Shown here: positions 44,960 to 52,923 of the stretch, piece by piece
How positions within the stretch are numbered: the first letter of the stretch is position 1
Layout of the letters: each line of letters starts with the position of its first letter
Assembly: GCF_014200595.1 (NCBI RefSeq)
Contig: NZ_JACHCG010000001.1
Span: forward strand, 620,001 to 684,000
Length of the DNA: 64,000 nt
Reading direction: 5' to 3'
From: Pedobacter cryoconitis
GTDB taxonomy: Bacteria; Bacteroidota; Bacteroidia; Sphingobacteriales; Sphingobacteriaceae
Program-made: the position numbers and the translations under genes
Notes under the pieces: generated by a model
Databases searched by the model: none
The model's input: the letters and a program-made list of their open reading frames with translations, nothing else
Told to the model about the DNA's origin: nothing

Positions 44960-45398
44960 TCATTTTTGTAGTTACCATTCCAGATATATTTCCTTTGCAA
45001 ACTGTTTCTCCGGCTTCATTTTTCATCACTACATTACAATTCAGTTTTTTAAACCTGAAGTATACTTTTTCAGCAGTTACGGTAACTTTCTCACCCGGGA
45101 AAACAGGTTTCATAAAATCCATTGCAGTAGAAGTTAGCATCACATGTGCTTTCAGTTCTGTATTTGCATTTTCTGAAAGATAAATGCCCAGGCAAACCAG
45201 GCCAATCTGTGCCATTGTTTCTGTTAATATTACCCCTGGGGTAACCGGTGCATCTTTGAAATGGCCTTTGTAGAAATCAAGGTCTTTATCAAAAGTATAA
45301 GTTCCGGTTGATCCGTTTTCATCAATTTGTAATAACTCATCAACAAATAAAAAAGGTTTGCTGTAAGGTAATTTTGCTAGTATTTCTTGTGCGTTCAT
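44952..45398 (-). CDS. FabZ-like 3-hydroxyacyl-ACP dehydratase (hotdog fold)
   Basis: 148 residues. The FabZ active-site segment is GHFKDAPVTPGVILTETMAQIG, with the catalytic His and Glu in the same spacing as in FabZ, and the start LPYSKPFLFVDELLQID is typical. It dehydrates 3-hydroxyacyl-ACP. No ketoreductase gene lies in the operon, so the reduction before dehydration would need the cell's FabG. It is 48 nt downstream of the type III polyketide synthase gene. Confidence 0.88.
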   Translation of the reverse strand: MNAQEILAKLPYSKPFLFVDELLQIDENGSTGTYTFDKDLDFYKGHFKDAPVTPGVILTETMAQIGLVCLGIYLSENANTELKAHVMLTSTAMDFMKPVFPGEKVTVTAEKVYFRFKKLNCNVVMKNEAGETVCKGNISGMVTTKMND

Positions 45399-45446
45399 TG
45401 TTATAAGATTATCAATTCTAAGGTGTAAAGTAAATACAAAAAACGC

Positions 45447-46499
45447 TTACCATTGCAATAAAATTCGTTGGGCAGAAAATCCGGGGCCGAAACTAAGCAT
45501 CAGACCTTTGTCTCCTGGTTTTGGTTTAGCGTCCATAATCCGCTCAAGCACATAGAGTACGGTAACGCTCGACATATTTCCATATGACCTTAAAATCGCT
45601 TTAGTATCGTTTATGTTTTTTCCAAGATCACCAAATAATGCTTCTACAATTTCAATGATTTTCTTCCCGCCCGGATGAAAAACCAAATGATCTATCTCCT
45701 GAATATTTAATCCGTTCTTTTCCAGAAAAGGATGAATAATAGCAGGGAAATGTGCTGCAATAGTTTCAGGCACAGTAACGTCCAGTACCATTTGTAAACC
45801 TGTATTGGTCATTTTAAAGCCCATCATTTCTTCTGCATCGTAAAAGTGATACATTTCTTCGGCCAGTATTTCCGGTCCACTGTCTTCAGGGTGTGAAGAC
45901 AAAAGGACACAGGCCGCACCGTCTCCAAAAATGGCAGCACTTACAATATTGGCCATCGAAAAGTCCTCTCGCTGAAAAGTTGCTGTTGGAGATTCTACAG
46001 CAATTACTGCTGCCCTTTTGCCCGGATTGGATTTTAAGAAGTTTTTAGCGTAAATGATTCCTGATACGCCCGCCGCGCAGCCCATTTCTGTGACCGGAAG
46101 ACGCACAATATCCTGACGCAGCTTTAATGCATTGATCAGATAAGCATCTAAAGAAGGGATCATAATTCCTGTGCAGCTTACGGTAATGATATAATCAAGA
46201 TCTTCATTTTTCCAGCCTGCCTTATCAATCGCATCTTTCAGACATTTTATACCTAATTTAATGCCTTCTCTGCAATAAATATCATTCCGCTGCTCAAAAG
46301 TCAGCTCACTGAAAACCTCTTCAGGAGACATAAATGAATAGCGTTTATCTACCGCTGCATTCTCAAATATTTTTTTAACCTTGCGGACAAAGCGGTCTTC
46401 TTGGCCATATAGCCACCCATCCAGAAAAGGAATGATTTCGGCCGTGCTCCTTGAATATCCGGGCAATGCTTTGCTGATACATTTTATAATTACACTCAT
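45447..46499 (-). CDS. Type III polyketide synthase (chalcone/stilbene synthase family)
   Basis: 350 residues of the thiolase-fold CHS family, with the whole Cys-His-Asn triad: Cys141 in EMGCAAGVSG, His275 in FHPGGKKI and Asn308 in SYGNMSSVTV, and the C-terminal GPGFSAQRILL. The enzyme homodimerises and extends a starter CoA or ACP thioester with malonyl units, then cyclises to resorcinol, pyrone or similar rings. It sits between a methyltransferase and a FabZ-like gene in an operon that also encodes KS, ACP and PPTase, so the starter is probably a fatty chain. It overlaps the methyltransferase by 4 nt (ATGA). Confidence 0.95.
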   Translation of the reverse strand: MSVIIKCISKALPGYSRSTAEIIPFLDGWLYGQEDRFVRKVKKIFENAAVDKRYSFMSPEEVFSELTFEQRNDIYCREGIKLGIKCLKDAIDKAGWKNEDLDYIITVSCTGIMIPSLDAYLINALKLRQDIVRLPVTEMGCAAGVSGIIYAKNFLKSNPGKRAAVIAVESPTATFQREDFSMANIVSAAIFGDGAACVLLSSHPEDSGPEILAEEMYHFYDAEEMMGFKMTNTGLQMVLDVTVPETIAAHFPAIIHPFLEKNGLNIQEIDHLVFHPGGKKIIEIVEALFGDLGKNINDTKAILRSYGNMSSVTVLYVLERIMDAKPKPGDKGLMLSFGPGFSAQRILLQW

Positions 46500-47209
46500 G
46501 CTGTTTTAACTATCCATTGGTAGCGGAATGCCCATTTCCATTTAATAAAGTAATACTGAAGACCTAATGTTTTTGAAAACGACATTAAATCCTTTCTTTT
46601 AAATCCGCGGAGAATAGAAACCAGTCCATCTTCGCGTGACATTTCATTCAGGCGGAATACAAAGCATAAACCCAGAAACAGGTAATAGGCAATTGCACTC
46701 CGTTGTAAATCGTTAATCACAAAACCAAGCCTTGCTGTCCGCTGAAAACTTTGCAGCAATGCAATAATCTCCTGATCTTTAAAATGATGTAATGTTAAAG
46801 TACAAAGTATAATATCTGCCGGTTTTTGCTGGTTCAGCTCATCAAATATATCAATGCACTCATAACTTATATTTTTATATCCGGTTGATAAACTCCGGGC
46901 ATGCGCAATCGTGAAATTATTAGCATCTATACCGGTGAGTACAAAGTTTAAATCATTTTTCTCTGCATAAGCTGCAAGCGCTCTTAACATATCGCCATTT
47001 CCACATCCTATATCAGTAATACGTATTACTTTAGATTTTGGTTGCGCACGGAGTAAATAAATAATTCCTTCGAGCGTGACCTTGTTTCCGCCAAGCAGGT
47101 GGTTTATGCTGGCAATTTTATCGAGTGCATCCCTGAGTATTTCTCCTTCCATCTGGAAATTATCCATAATTTCAGGTGCATCGCTTCTATGTGTGGTATT
47201 TACAAACAT
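46496..47209 (-). CDS. Class I SAM-dependent methyltransferase
   Basis: 237 residues with the Rossmann-type SAM fold: motif I in ITDIGCGNGDMLRALAAYA, motif II with the acidic GIDANNF, and the motif ADIILCTLTLHHF at the end of strand 4. It is a soluble enzyme probably modifying an oxygen or ring carbon of the polyketide. Its ATG overlaps the upstream FAD gene by one base and its stop overlaps the type III PKS start, so all three are coupled. The analogy to the Streptomyces srs operon (type III PKS, methyltransferase, flavoprotein) is mine from memory; SrsB itself is a different type of methyltransferase. Confidence 0.88.
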   Translation of the reverse strand: MFVNTTHRSDAPEIMDNFQMEGEILRDALDKIASINHLLGGNKVTLEGIIYLLRAQPKSKVIRITDIGCGNGDMLRALAAYAEKNDLNFVLTGIDANNFTIAHARSLSTGYKNISYECIDIFDELNQQKPADIILCTLTLHHFKDQEIIALLQSFQRTARLGFVINDLQRSAIAYYLFLGLCFVFRLNEMSREDGLVSILRGFKRKDLMSFSKTLGLQYYFIKWKWAFRYQWIVKTA

Positions 47210-48348
47210 TATTCAGTAACAGTTAAACTATGGCCATGTGTTTTTTTGATAATCAAAGGCAGCAGGAATGGCAGCCGGACCATCCCACCTAATAATTTCT
47301 CCGTTAAATATTCCTTTTCGAACAGGGCCGATAAAGTCCTTCCCATCCATAACCTTGATTTAAAGTGGTGATTCCAGGATATAAGATAACGTTTTTCCAT
47401 TGCAGTTCTGTCGGGAATCTCTCCTTTGAAAAACAAAAGCAATAATTCAGCGCAAATCCTGGCGCTATGTATCGCCATAGCCATGCCGTTTCCGCATAAA
47501 GGATGTATCAATGCCGCAGTGTCGCCGATCATCAGGATATGATCAATGACTGCTTCTCTGGCGCCAAAGGAGAGCTGACTGATAGTTATTGGTGTATCAA
47601 ATAATGGTTCTGATTTTTCAAAAAGGCTTTTTAGATGTTTATTTTGATAGAGTACGTTTTCCTGGTAAGCTGCGATATTTTTATGTGTTTTGAAGGTTTC
47701 ATAATTTGCCAGATAACAGATATTTATCTTTTGATCTTCTATTTTAGAAGCACCGCAATAGCCCCCTCTAAAATTATGGAGTGCAACCAGTCCATCTTCA
47801 AATTCACCGGTATAATGTGCTTTTACTGCTAAAAATGGTGAATGCTTTTGTATAAATTTCCTCTTTAATTTGAGGTCAATAGCAGAACGTTTACCATAAG
47901 CGCCAATTACCTGTCTGGCTGTATACTGGTGCTCACTTTGTGTAAAAATCAAGAAGTTATCTTTTTCGAATGCCACGCTGCTCACTGTATCCTGTATCAC
48001 GCGACCTCCTTTAGCCAGAAATTTTTGACAGAGAAAATGATCAAGCTGATATCTGCTGACCCCAAAGCCACCCATAGGTAACCGGGTAGAAATGACTTTC
48101 CCTGAAACTGTGGTGAATTGCATGTTGGAAATTATCGAAGGATGCAATACTGAAGGATCGGCATCCAGCCATTTTAAGTAGGGCAGAACCTCATTAGAAA
48201 TATATTCACCACAAACCTTATGATGAGGATAAGTATCCTTTTCGATCAGGATCACCTCCATCCCAGATTGCTGTAGATGTAATGCCGCAGTTAATCCGGC
48301 TAATCCGCCACCTATAATTAGAATATCAGTTTGAACAGGCATAAGCAA
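47209..48348 (-). CDS. FAD-dependent oxidoreductase (geranylgeranyl reductase/hydroxylase type)
   Basis: 379 residues. The FAD-binding GxGxxG is in DILIIGGGLAGLTAAL near residue 8, and the second FAD motif is IGDTAALIHPLCGNGMAMAI. This pattern fits para-hydroxybenzoate-hydroxylase-like or geranylgeranyl-reductase-like flavoproteins. As the first gene of the polyketide operon it could hydroxylate an alkylresorcinol to a quinol, or reduce an acyl chain. No signal peptide. The start may be 48348 or the ATG two codons later. Confidence 0.85.
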   Translation of the reverse strand: MLMPVQTDILIIGGGLAGLTAALHLQQSGMEVILIEKDTYPHHKVCGEYISNEVLPYLKWLDADPSVLHPSIISNMQFTTVSGKVISTRLPMGGFGVSRYQLDHFLCQKFLAKGGRVIQDTVSSVAFEKDNFLIFTQSEHQYTARQVIGAYGKRSAIDLKLKRKFIQKHSPFLAVKAHYTGEFEDGLVALHNFRGGYCGASKIEDQKINICYLANYETFKTHKNIAAYQENVLYQNKHLKSLFEKSEPLFDTPITISQLSFGAREAVIDHILMIGDTAALIHPLCGNGMAMAIHSARICAELLLLFFKGEIPDRTAMEKRYLISWNHHFKSRLWMGRTLSALFEKEYLTEKLLGGMVRLPFLLPLIIKKTHGHSLTVTE

Positions 48349-48465
48349 AATAAGGGGTAAGATGCGTAACCTTACAACAGCTTACCGGACTATTTGTTTA
48401 CATCCTGAGAAATATATTAATTAAATTAAAAGAATTAAATTATCTTAGTGAGATAATGTGGCGAT

Positions 48466-48978
48466 ATGATAGATGAAGTTGTGATGAATAAAATATACCT
48501 GATCAGGGAACAGAAAGTTATGCTGGATAAAGATCTGGCTGAACTTTATGGCGTTAAACCTATTCGCTTAAGGGAACAGGTGAAGCGTAACCTGGATCGG
48601 TTTCCATTAAATTTTATGTTTCAGTTAACCATTCAGGAGACTGAAAACATGCTATCGCAATTTGCGATACCTTCCAGACAGCAGCTGGGAGGAATATTAC
48701 CTTATGCTTTTACTGAACATGGGGTGCTTATGTTGTCGAATGTTCTTAAGGGGGAGAAGCCGATACAGATGAGCATTCGTATTATAGAGGTCTTTGTGAA
48801 GCTGAGAGAAACCATTCTCTTGCATAAGGATATTTCCTTATTAGTACAGGAAGTGGAGAAGCGGCTTTATAAACAAGATGAGAAAATTGAAGTTCTTTTT
48901 ACCTATCTGAGTAAGTTTATAGAGAAAGATGAACAGCCAAGAACATTGATCGGTTTTAAGACTAAAAAGCAGCAGTGA
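48466..48978 (+). CDS. ORF6N domain DNA-binding protein
   Basis: 170 residues. The N-terminal ORF6N domain (about 1-100) is recognised from KIYLIREQKVMLDKDLAELYGV, FPLNFMFQLT and LPYAFTEHGVLMLSNVLKG. The C-terminal 60 residues form a predicted coiled coil (LVQEVEKRLYKQDEKIEVLF). The domain is shared with phage antirepressor-like KilA-N proteins; its targets are unknown. The coding sequence contains a quasi-palindrome at 48653-48669, and a 73-bp palindrome starts 21 bp after its stop. It is divergent from the polyketide operon. Confidence 0.88.
   Translation: MIDEVVMNKIYLIREQKVMLDKDLAELYGVKPIRLREQVKRNLDRFPLNFMFQLTIQETENMLSQFAIPSRQQLGGILPYAFTEHGVLMLSNVLKGEKPIQMSIRIIEVFVKLRETILLHKDISLLVQEVEKRLYKQDEKIEVLFTYLSKFIEKDEQPRTLIGFKTKKQQ
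48653..48669. repeat. Quasi-palindrome inside the ORF6N gene, shared with the downstream palindrome
   Basis: TATCGCAA-T-TTGCGATA, 8-bp arms around a single T. A 19-nt stretch here equals the reverse complement of the centre of the palindrome at 49000-49072. Confidence 0.8.
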
Positions 48979-48999
48979 TTATTCCGGTTGTTTTTCGTA

Positions 49000-49072
49000 A
49001 AAGTGGCTTGACATGCTTTAAAGATGGTATCGCAAATTGCGATACCATCTTTAAAGCATGTCAAGCCACTTT
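49000..49072. repeat. Perfect 73-bp palindrome (36-bp arms, 1-nt centre)
   Basis: The left arm (49000-49035) begins AAAGTGGCTTGACATGC and ends GGTATCGCAA; the right arm (49037-49072) is its exact reverse complement, with only A49036 unpaired. I checked all 36 pairs by reading. It lies between the ORF6N stop (48978) and the pgl terminator (49129-49162). The stem is far longer than any other hairpin noted in the window and has no T tract on either side. Confidence 0.95.
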
Positions 49073-49125
49073 CTGTCTTTTTATCCATTTCAGCAATGCG
49101 TACAAAACCATTGACGAAATTCCAT

Positions 49126-49162
49126 AAAAAATCCCTGTTCCAAATTAATAGAACAGGGATTT
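49126..49162 (-). terminator. Intrinsic terminator of the pentose phosphate operon
   Basis: AAATCCCTGTTC (49129-49140) and GAACAGGGATTT (49151-49162) pair perfectly over 12 bp; on the minus strand the stem runs into a T tract. Confidence 0.85.
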
Positions 49163-49179
49163 CTATATGAAATCTGTGT

Positions 49180-49905
49180 TTAGTTATCCAGCAATTTTGC
49201 TGCATCACTATCCAGAAACCAGGTCAGGCTGCCGTCAATCGGATCAATCAATTGTGACGGATACAATTCAGGAGTCTTAGGTTCGTCTTCAATGACATGT
49301 TTCAGCGCATCAGCTTTAGCTTCACCAAATACAAGGAAGGCTACATTTTTGGCCTTATTGATCAATGGCGCTGTGAAACTGATCCTATAAGTTGCTAATT
49401 TCTCCACATACACACTCTCCACTGTTACTTCTTTACTGCCTAAAATATCAGTGCCAGGGAACAATGAAGCCGTATGCCCATCATCACCCATCCCTAGTAA
49501 AATCAGGTCAAAAGCAAGGTCAGCACCACCAAAATGAGTAGTAATTGCTTTAGCATATTCAATTGCAGCCTTTTCAGGAGCTAATGTCGTATCTACAAAA
49601 AAGATATGATCAGCAGCAATATTTAAAGGAGATAATATTGATTTATTTGCCATTAAGCCATTGTAGCTTTCATGTCCGGGTGGAACATTACGTTCATCGC
49701 CGATGAAGAAAAATACCTTTGACCAATCTAACTTTTCACGGTAGGTTGTCGAAAGCATTTCATATAATTCTTTAGGAGAATTACCGCCGGTAAGCACAAA
49801 ATTAAAACAATCCTTTTCTGCAATCGCCTTTTCTGCAATTGCGATCACGTAATCTGCTAAATCTTTCAGCAGTTCACTTTTTGTTTTATATATCAGTAAG
49901 TTCAT
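49180..49905 (-). CDS. pgl: 6-phosphogluconolactonase
   Basis: 241 residues of the DevB/SOL-type lactonase fold, which is related to NagB. Recognisable segments are FVLTGGNSPKELYEML, FFIGDERNVPPGHESYNG and DLILLGMGDDGHTASLFPG. It hydrolyses 6-phosphogluconolactone to 6-phosphogluconate, the second step of the oxidative pentose phosphate pathway. It follows zwf by 1 nt and ends the operon. Confidence 0.95.
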   Translation of the reverse strand: MNLLIYKTKSELLKDLADYVIAIAEKAIAEKDCFNFVLTGGNSPKELYEMLSTTYREKLDWSKVFFFIGDERNVPPGHESYNGLMANKSILSPLNIAADHIFFVDTTLAPEKAAIEYAKAITTHFGGADLAFDLILLGMGDDGHTASLFPGTDILGSKEVTVESVYVEKLATYRISFTAPLINKAKNVAFLVFGEAKADALKHVIEDEPKTPELYPSQLIDPIDGSLTWFLDSDAAKLLDN

Positions 49906-49906
49906 G

Positions 49907-51421
49907 CTAGTCTTTATTTTTTAAAGGTAAGGTGAACCAGTGGAAACCGTCCCTGGCAATCAGCGCTTCAGCATCTTCAGGACCCCATGAATCAGCAGGG
50001 TAATTAGGGAAACTTAATGAAGTTTTACTTTCCCATGCATTGATTACAGGCATTAATAATTCCCACGCACTTTCTACCTGATCTGCGCGCATAAATTGCG
50101 TCTGATCTGCGATCATTACATCCAGTAATAAAGTCTCGTAAGCCTCTGGTGCTTCAGCACTATAAGTCCCTTTATAATCAAAAACCATGTCTACAGGATT
50201 CAATACCATGTCCAGTCCAGGTCTTTTTGCCTGTACTTGTAAACGGATACTCATTTCTGGCTGAATACTGATAATCAACCTGTTTTGCTGCCAGTGTTCA
50301 GTTACACCCGCAGGGAAAACCTGGTGAGGAACATCCTTAAACTGTATCGTAATCAGAGAAGAAGTCTGGAACAGGCGTTTACCTGTACGTACATAGAAAG
50401 GAATTCCCTGCCAGCGCCAGTTGTCCACAAAGAATTTGGCTGCCGCAAAAGTTTCCGTATTGGATTGAGGTGCCACATCTTTTTCAGAGCGGTAACCAGG
50501 AACTTCTTTACCCTCAACCCATCCTTTAGAATACTGTCCGCGAACAGTGCTCATACGGATATCATCAGGTCCAAAAGGACGCATAGCTTTTAAAACATCA
50601 ACTTTTTTATTTCTGATTTCATCAGCATCAAAATTGATAGGCGTTTCCATACCGATTAAACAAAGAAGCTGTAAAATATGATTCTGGATCATATCTCTTA
50701 AAGCACCAGCGCCATCATAATAACCACCACGATCTCCAACACCTAACTGCTCTGTTACAGAAATCTGTACGTGATCAATATAAGTACGGTTCCAAAGTGG
50801 TTCAAGGAATGAATTGGCAAAACGGAAAGCCATAATATTCTGAACAGTTTCCTTACCCAGATAATGGTCAATTCTGTAGATCTGTTTCTCCGTAAAAATT
50901 CCGGTTAACAGTTTATTTAATTCTTTTGCAGTTTCTAAATCACGGCCAAAAGGTTTTTCGATTACGATACGGCAATTTTCTTCATTCCCGGCAAGATCAT
51001 ATTTAGCAATACATTCTGCGATTAAAGGGAATAAATTTGGTGCTACTGCCAGGTAATAAATCACCTGCGTTTTAGGCCCGAATTTTTTCTTAAGCTTTTC
51101 AATACTTGTTTTAAGGTCCTGAAAAGTTTCAGGAGCAGATACATCTACAGGATTGTAGTATACATTTTCTGCAAAACCATCCCATTTTTCCTTTTTAACC
51201 TTACCGGCACGGGAGAAACTATTTACCCCCTCCATAATAGTGTTACGGAACTGTACATCAGTGAGCTTGCTTCTCGCTGTTCCGATGATTGCATAATCTT
51301 TAGGCATATAGCCATCAGAATACAAGTTATAAAGTGCTGGCGCAAGTTTGCGCATATTTAAATCCCCAGTGCCACCAAAGATGACAAAAACGGTTGGGTT
51401 AAGGCATTGACTTGTTTTCAT
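49907..51421 (-). CDS. zwf: Glucose-6-phosphate 1-dehydrogenase
   Basis: 504 residues, normal length. The NADP-binding motif is FVIFGGTGDLNMRKL, and the active-site segment YRIDHYLGKETVQN has the catalytic His pair; EKPFGRD is also present. It oxidises glucose-6-phosphate and supplies NADPH. It is adjacent to pgl (1 nt) and to gndA across a hairpin. Confidence 0.97.
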   Translation of the reverse strand: MKTSQCLNPTVFVIFGGTGDLNMRKLAPALYNLYSDGYMPKDYAIIGTARSKLTDVQFRNTIMEGVNSFSRAGKVKKEKWDGFAENVYYNPVDVSAPETFQDLKTSIEKLKKKFGPKTQVIYYLAVAPNLFPLIAECIAKYDLAGNEENCRIVIEKPFGRDLETAKELNKLLTGIFTEKQIYRIDHYLGKETVQNIMAFRFANSFLEPLWNRTYIDHVQISVTEQLGVGDRGGYYDGAGALRDMIQNHILQLLCLIGMETPINFDADEIRNKKVDVLKAMRPFGPDDIRMSTVRGQYSKGWVEGKEVPGYRSEKDVAPQSNTETFAAAKFFVDNWRWQGIPFYVRTGKRLFQTSSLITIQFKDVPHQVFPAGVTEHWQQNRLIISIQPEMSIRLQVQAKRPGLDMVLNPVDMVFDYKGTYSAEAPEAYETLLLDVMIADQTQFMRADQVESAWELLMPVINAWESKTSLSFPNYPADSWGPEDAEALIARDGFHWFTLPLKNKD

Positions 51422-51453
51422 TAGTGCATATTTTATTTACCGGTGATGAAGCT

Positions 51454-51489
51454 TGAATGAGCTTAGCATAGCTTTTGTAAGCTCATTCA
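51454..51489 (-). terminator. Hairpin between gndA and zwf
   Basis: TGAATGAGCTTA (51454-51465) and TAAGCTCATTCA (51478-51489) form a perfect 12-bp stem just after the gndA stop. No T tract follows on the minus strand, so it may reduce rather than stop transcription into zwf, or mark a processing site. Confidence 0.5.
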
Positions 51490-51507
51490 GGTTTCATTTC
51501 TTTTATA

Positions 51508-52923
51508 TTACGATTTTACTGGATTCCAGATAGCATGAAACGTTCCTTCTGCATCAGTACGTTCAAACTGGTGTGCACCAAAAAAGTCTCTTTGTGCCTG
51601 AATTAAATTAGAAGGCATTCTTTCTGTTTTTAACGAATCAAAGTAGGTCAGGGCAGAAGCAAATGCAGGAACAGCTAATCCTGTTAATACCGTGTGGCTA
51701 ACTACAGATCTCATTCCCGGAAGGATTTCTTCTAATTTTTTTGCGATACCCGCATCAGCATAAAGATGCTCCAGGTCTGGTTGTTTTTTATAAGCCTGGT
51801 AAATATCCTCTAAGAATTCAGCTCTGATGATACATCCACCACGCCAGATTTGTGCGATTTCATGTAAATTCAGTTCATATTCATAAGTGATAGACGCCTG
51901 CCATAATAAATGAAGGCCTTGCGCATAAGAAGAAATTACAGCGAAATATAAAGCCTGTTCCAGCTCAACAATAAATTTATCTTTATCTCCAACAGCATAT
52001 TTGCCCTGAGTATAAGTTTTAGATAATGCAGTACGTAAGCTTTTGAATTTCGATAAATCTCTTGTACTTACCGCCTCATTGATAGAAGGAATTGGTAATT
52101 GCAAGTCCATCGACACTTGTGATGTCCATTTTCCAGTACCTTTAGACTTCGCTTCATCTTTGATATAGTCAACCAGGTAACCACCTGTTTTTTCATCCTT
52201 GAAAGCAAAAATATCTTTAGTCACTTCTAATAAGAAAGACTGCAAACGGCCATTGTTCCACTGCTCAAATACATCATGAATCTGCTCATTTGAATATTCA
52301 AGCGCATTTTTCATAATATCATAAGCCTCAGCCAATAACTGCATCATGGCATATTCGATACCATTGTGTACCATTTTCACAAAGTGCCCTGAAGCTCCGG
52401 GGCCAATATAAGCCACACATGGATCGCCATTTACTTTAGCAGAAACAGCTTCAAGAATCTCTTTCATTTCCCCATAAGCAGTTTTATCACCACCTGGCAT
52501 AATGCTTGGGCCAAAACGTGCACCTTCTTCACCACCAGAAATTCCCATGCCGAAAAAGTGCATTCCCTGACCAGAAAGGTCAGCTGCTCTTTTGCTGGTA
52601 TCTGTGAAATGAGAGTTTCCACTATCAATAATAATGTCACCTTTATCCAGTAAAGGCAAAAGTTCCTGAATGACACTGTCAACAATTGGTCCTGCCGGTA
52701 CAAGAAGCATAATCCTTCTTGGTAACTCCAGACTTCCAATAAAATCTTCTAATGAGCTGTAGGCCGTAAGATTGTGTTTTGCACCATCTTCCTTAAGTTT
52801 CTGGATCATTTTCGGATCCTTATCATAACCTGTTACTGCAAAGCCTTTATCGGCCATGTTCAGCAATAAATTGCGGCCCATTGTACCAAGGCCTATCATT
52901 CCTAATGTGAATTTACTTTCCAT
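51508..52923 (-). CDS. gnd: 6-phosphogluconate dehydrogenase (decarboxylating)
   Basis: 471 residues from the ATG at 52923 (MESKFTLGMIGLGTMGRNLLLNMADKG). The alternative start at 52992 adds 23 non-conserved residues inside the preceding gene. The NADP motif is GLGTMGRN and the substrate signature is GISGGEEGARFGPSIMPGG, with the catalytic Lys in GHFVKMVHNGIEYAMMQ. It makes ribulose-5-phosphate, carbon dioxide and NADPH. It overlaps the ROK gene by 11 nt. Confidence 0.96.
   Translation of the reverse strand: MESKFTLGMIGLGTMGRNLLLNMADKGFAVTGYDKDPKMIQKLKEDGAKHNLTAYSSLEDFIGSLELPRRIMLLVPAGPIVDSVIQELLPLLDKGDIIIDSGNSHFTDTSKRAADLSGQGMHFFGMGISGGEEGARFGPSIMPGGDKTAYGEMKEILEAVSAKVNGDPCVAYIGPGASGHFVKMVHNGIEYAMMQLLAEAYDIMKNALEYSNEQIHDVFEQWNNGRLQSFLLEVTKDIFAFKDEKTGGYLVDYIKDEAKSKGTGKWTSQVSMDLQLPIPSINEAVSTRDLSKFKSLRTALSKTYTQGKYAVGDKDKFIVELEQALYFAVISSYAQGLHLLWQASITYEYELNLHEIAQIWRGGCIIRAEFLEDIYQAYKKQPDLEHLYADAGIAKKLEEILPGMRSVVSHTVLTGLAVPAFASALTYFDSLKTERMPSNLIQAQRDFFGAHQFERTDAEGTFHAIWNPVKS

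Noticed and set aside
42857..48348. Assignment of the polyketide operon as a flexirubin or dialkylresorcinol (DarA/DarB) cluster.
   Set aside because: The ring-forming enzyme is a Cys-His-Asn type III synthase, not the DarB-type ketosynthase/cyclase pair, and the other flexirubin genes are missing.
48903..49208. 101-residue minus-strand ORF across the palindrome and pgl terminator.
   Set aside because: It runs through a perfect palindrome, a terminator and the 3' end of pgl, and its translation is not protein-like, so it is taken as chance.
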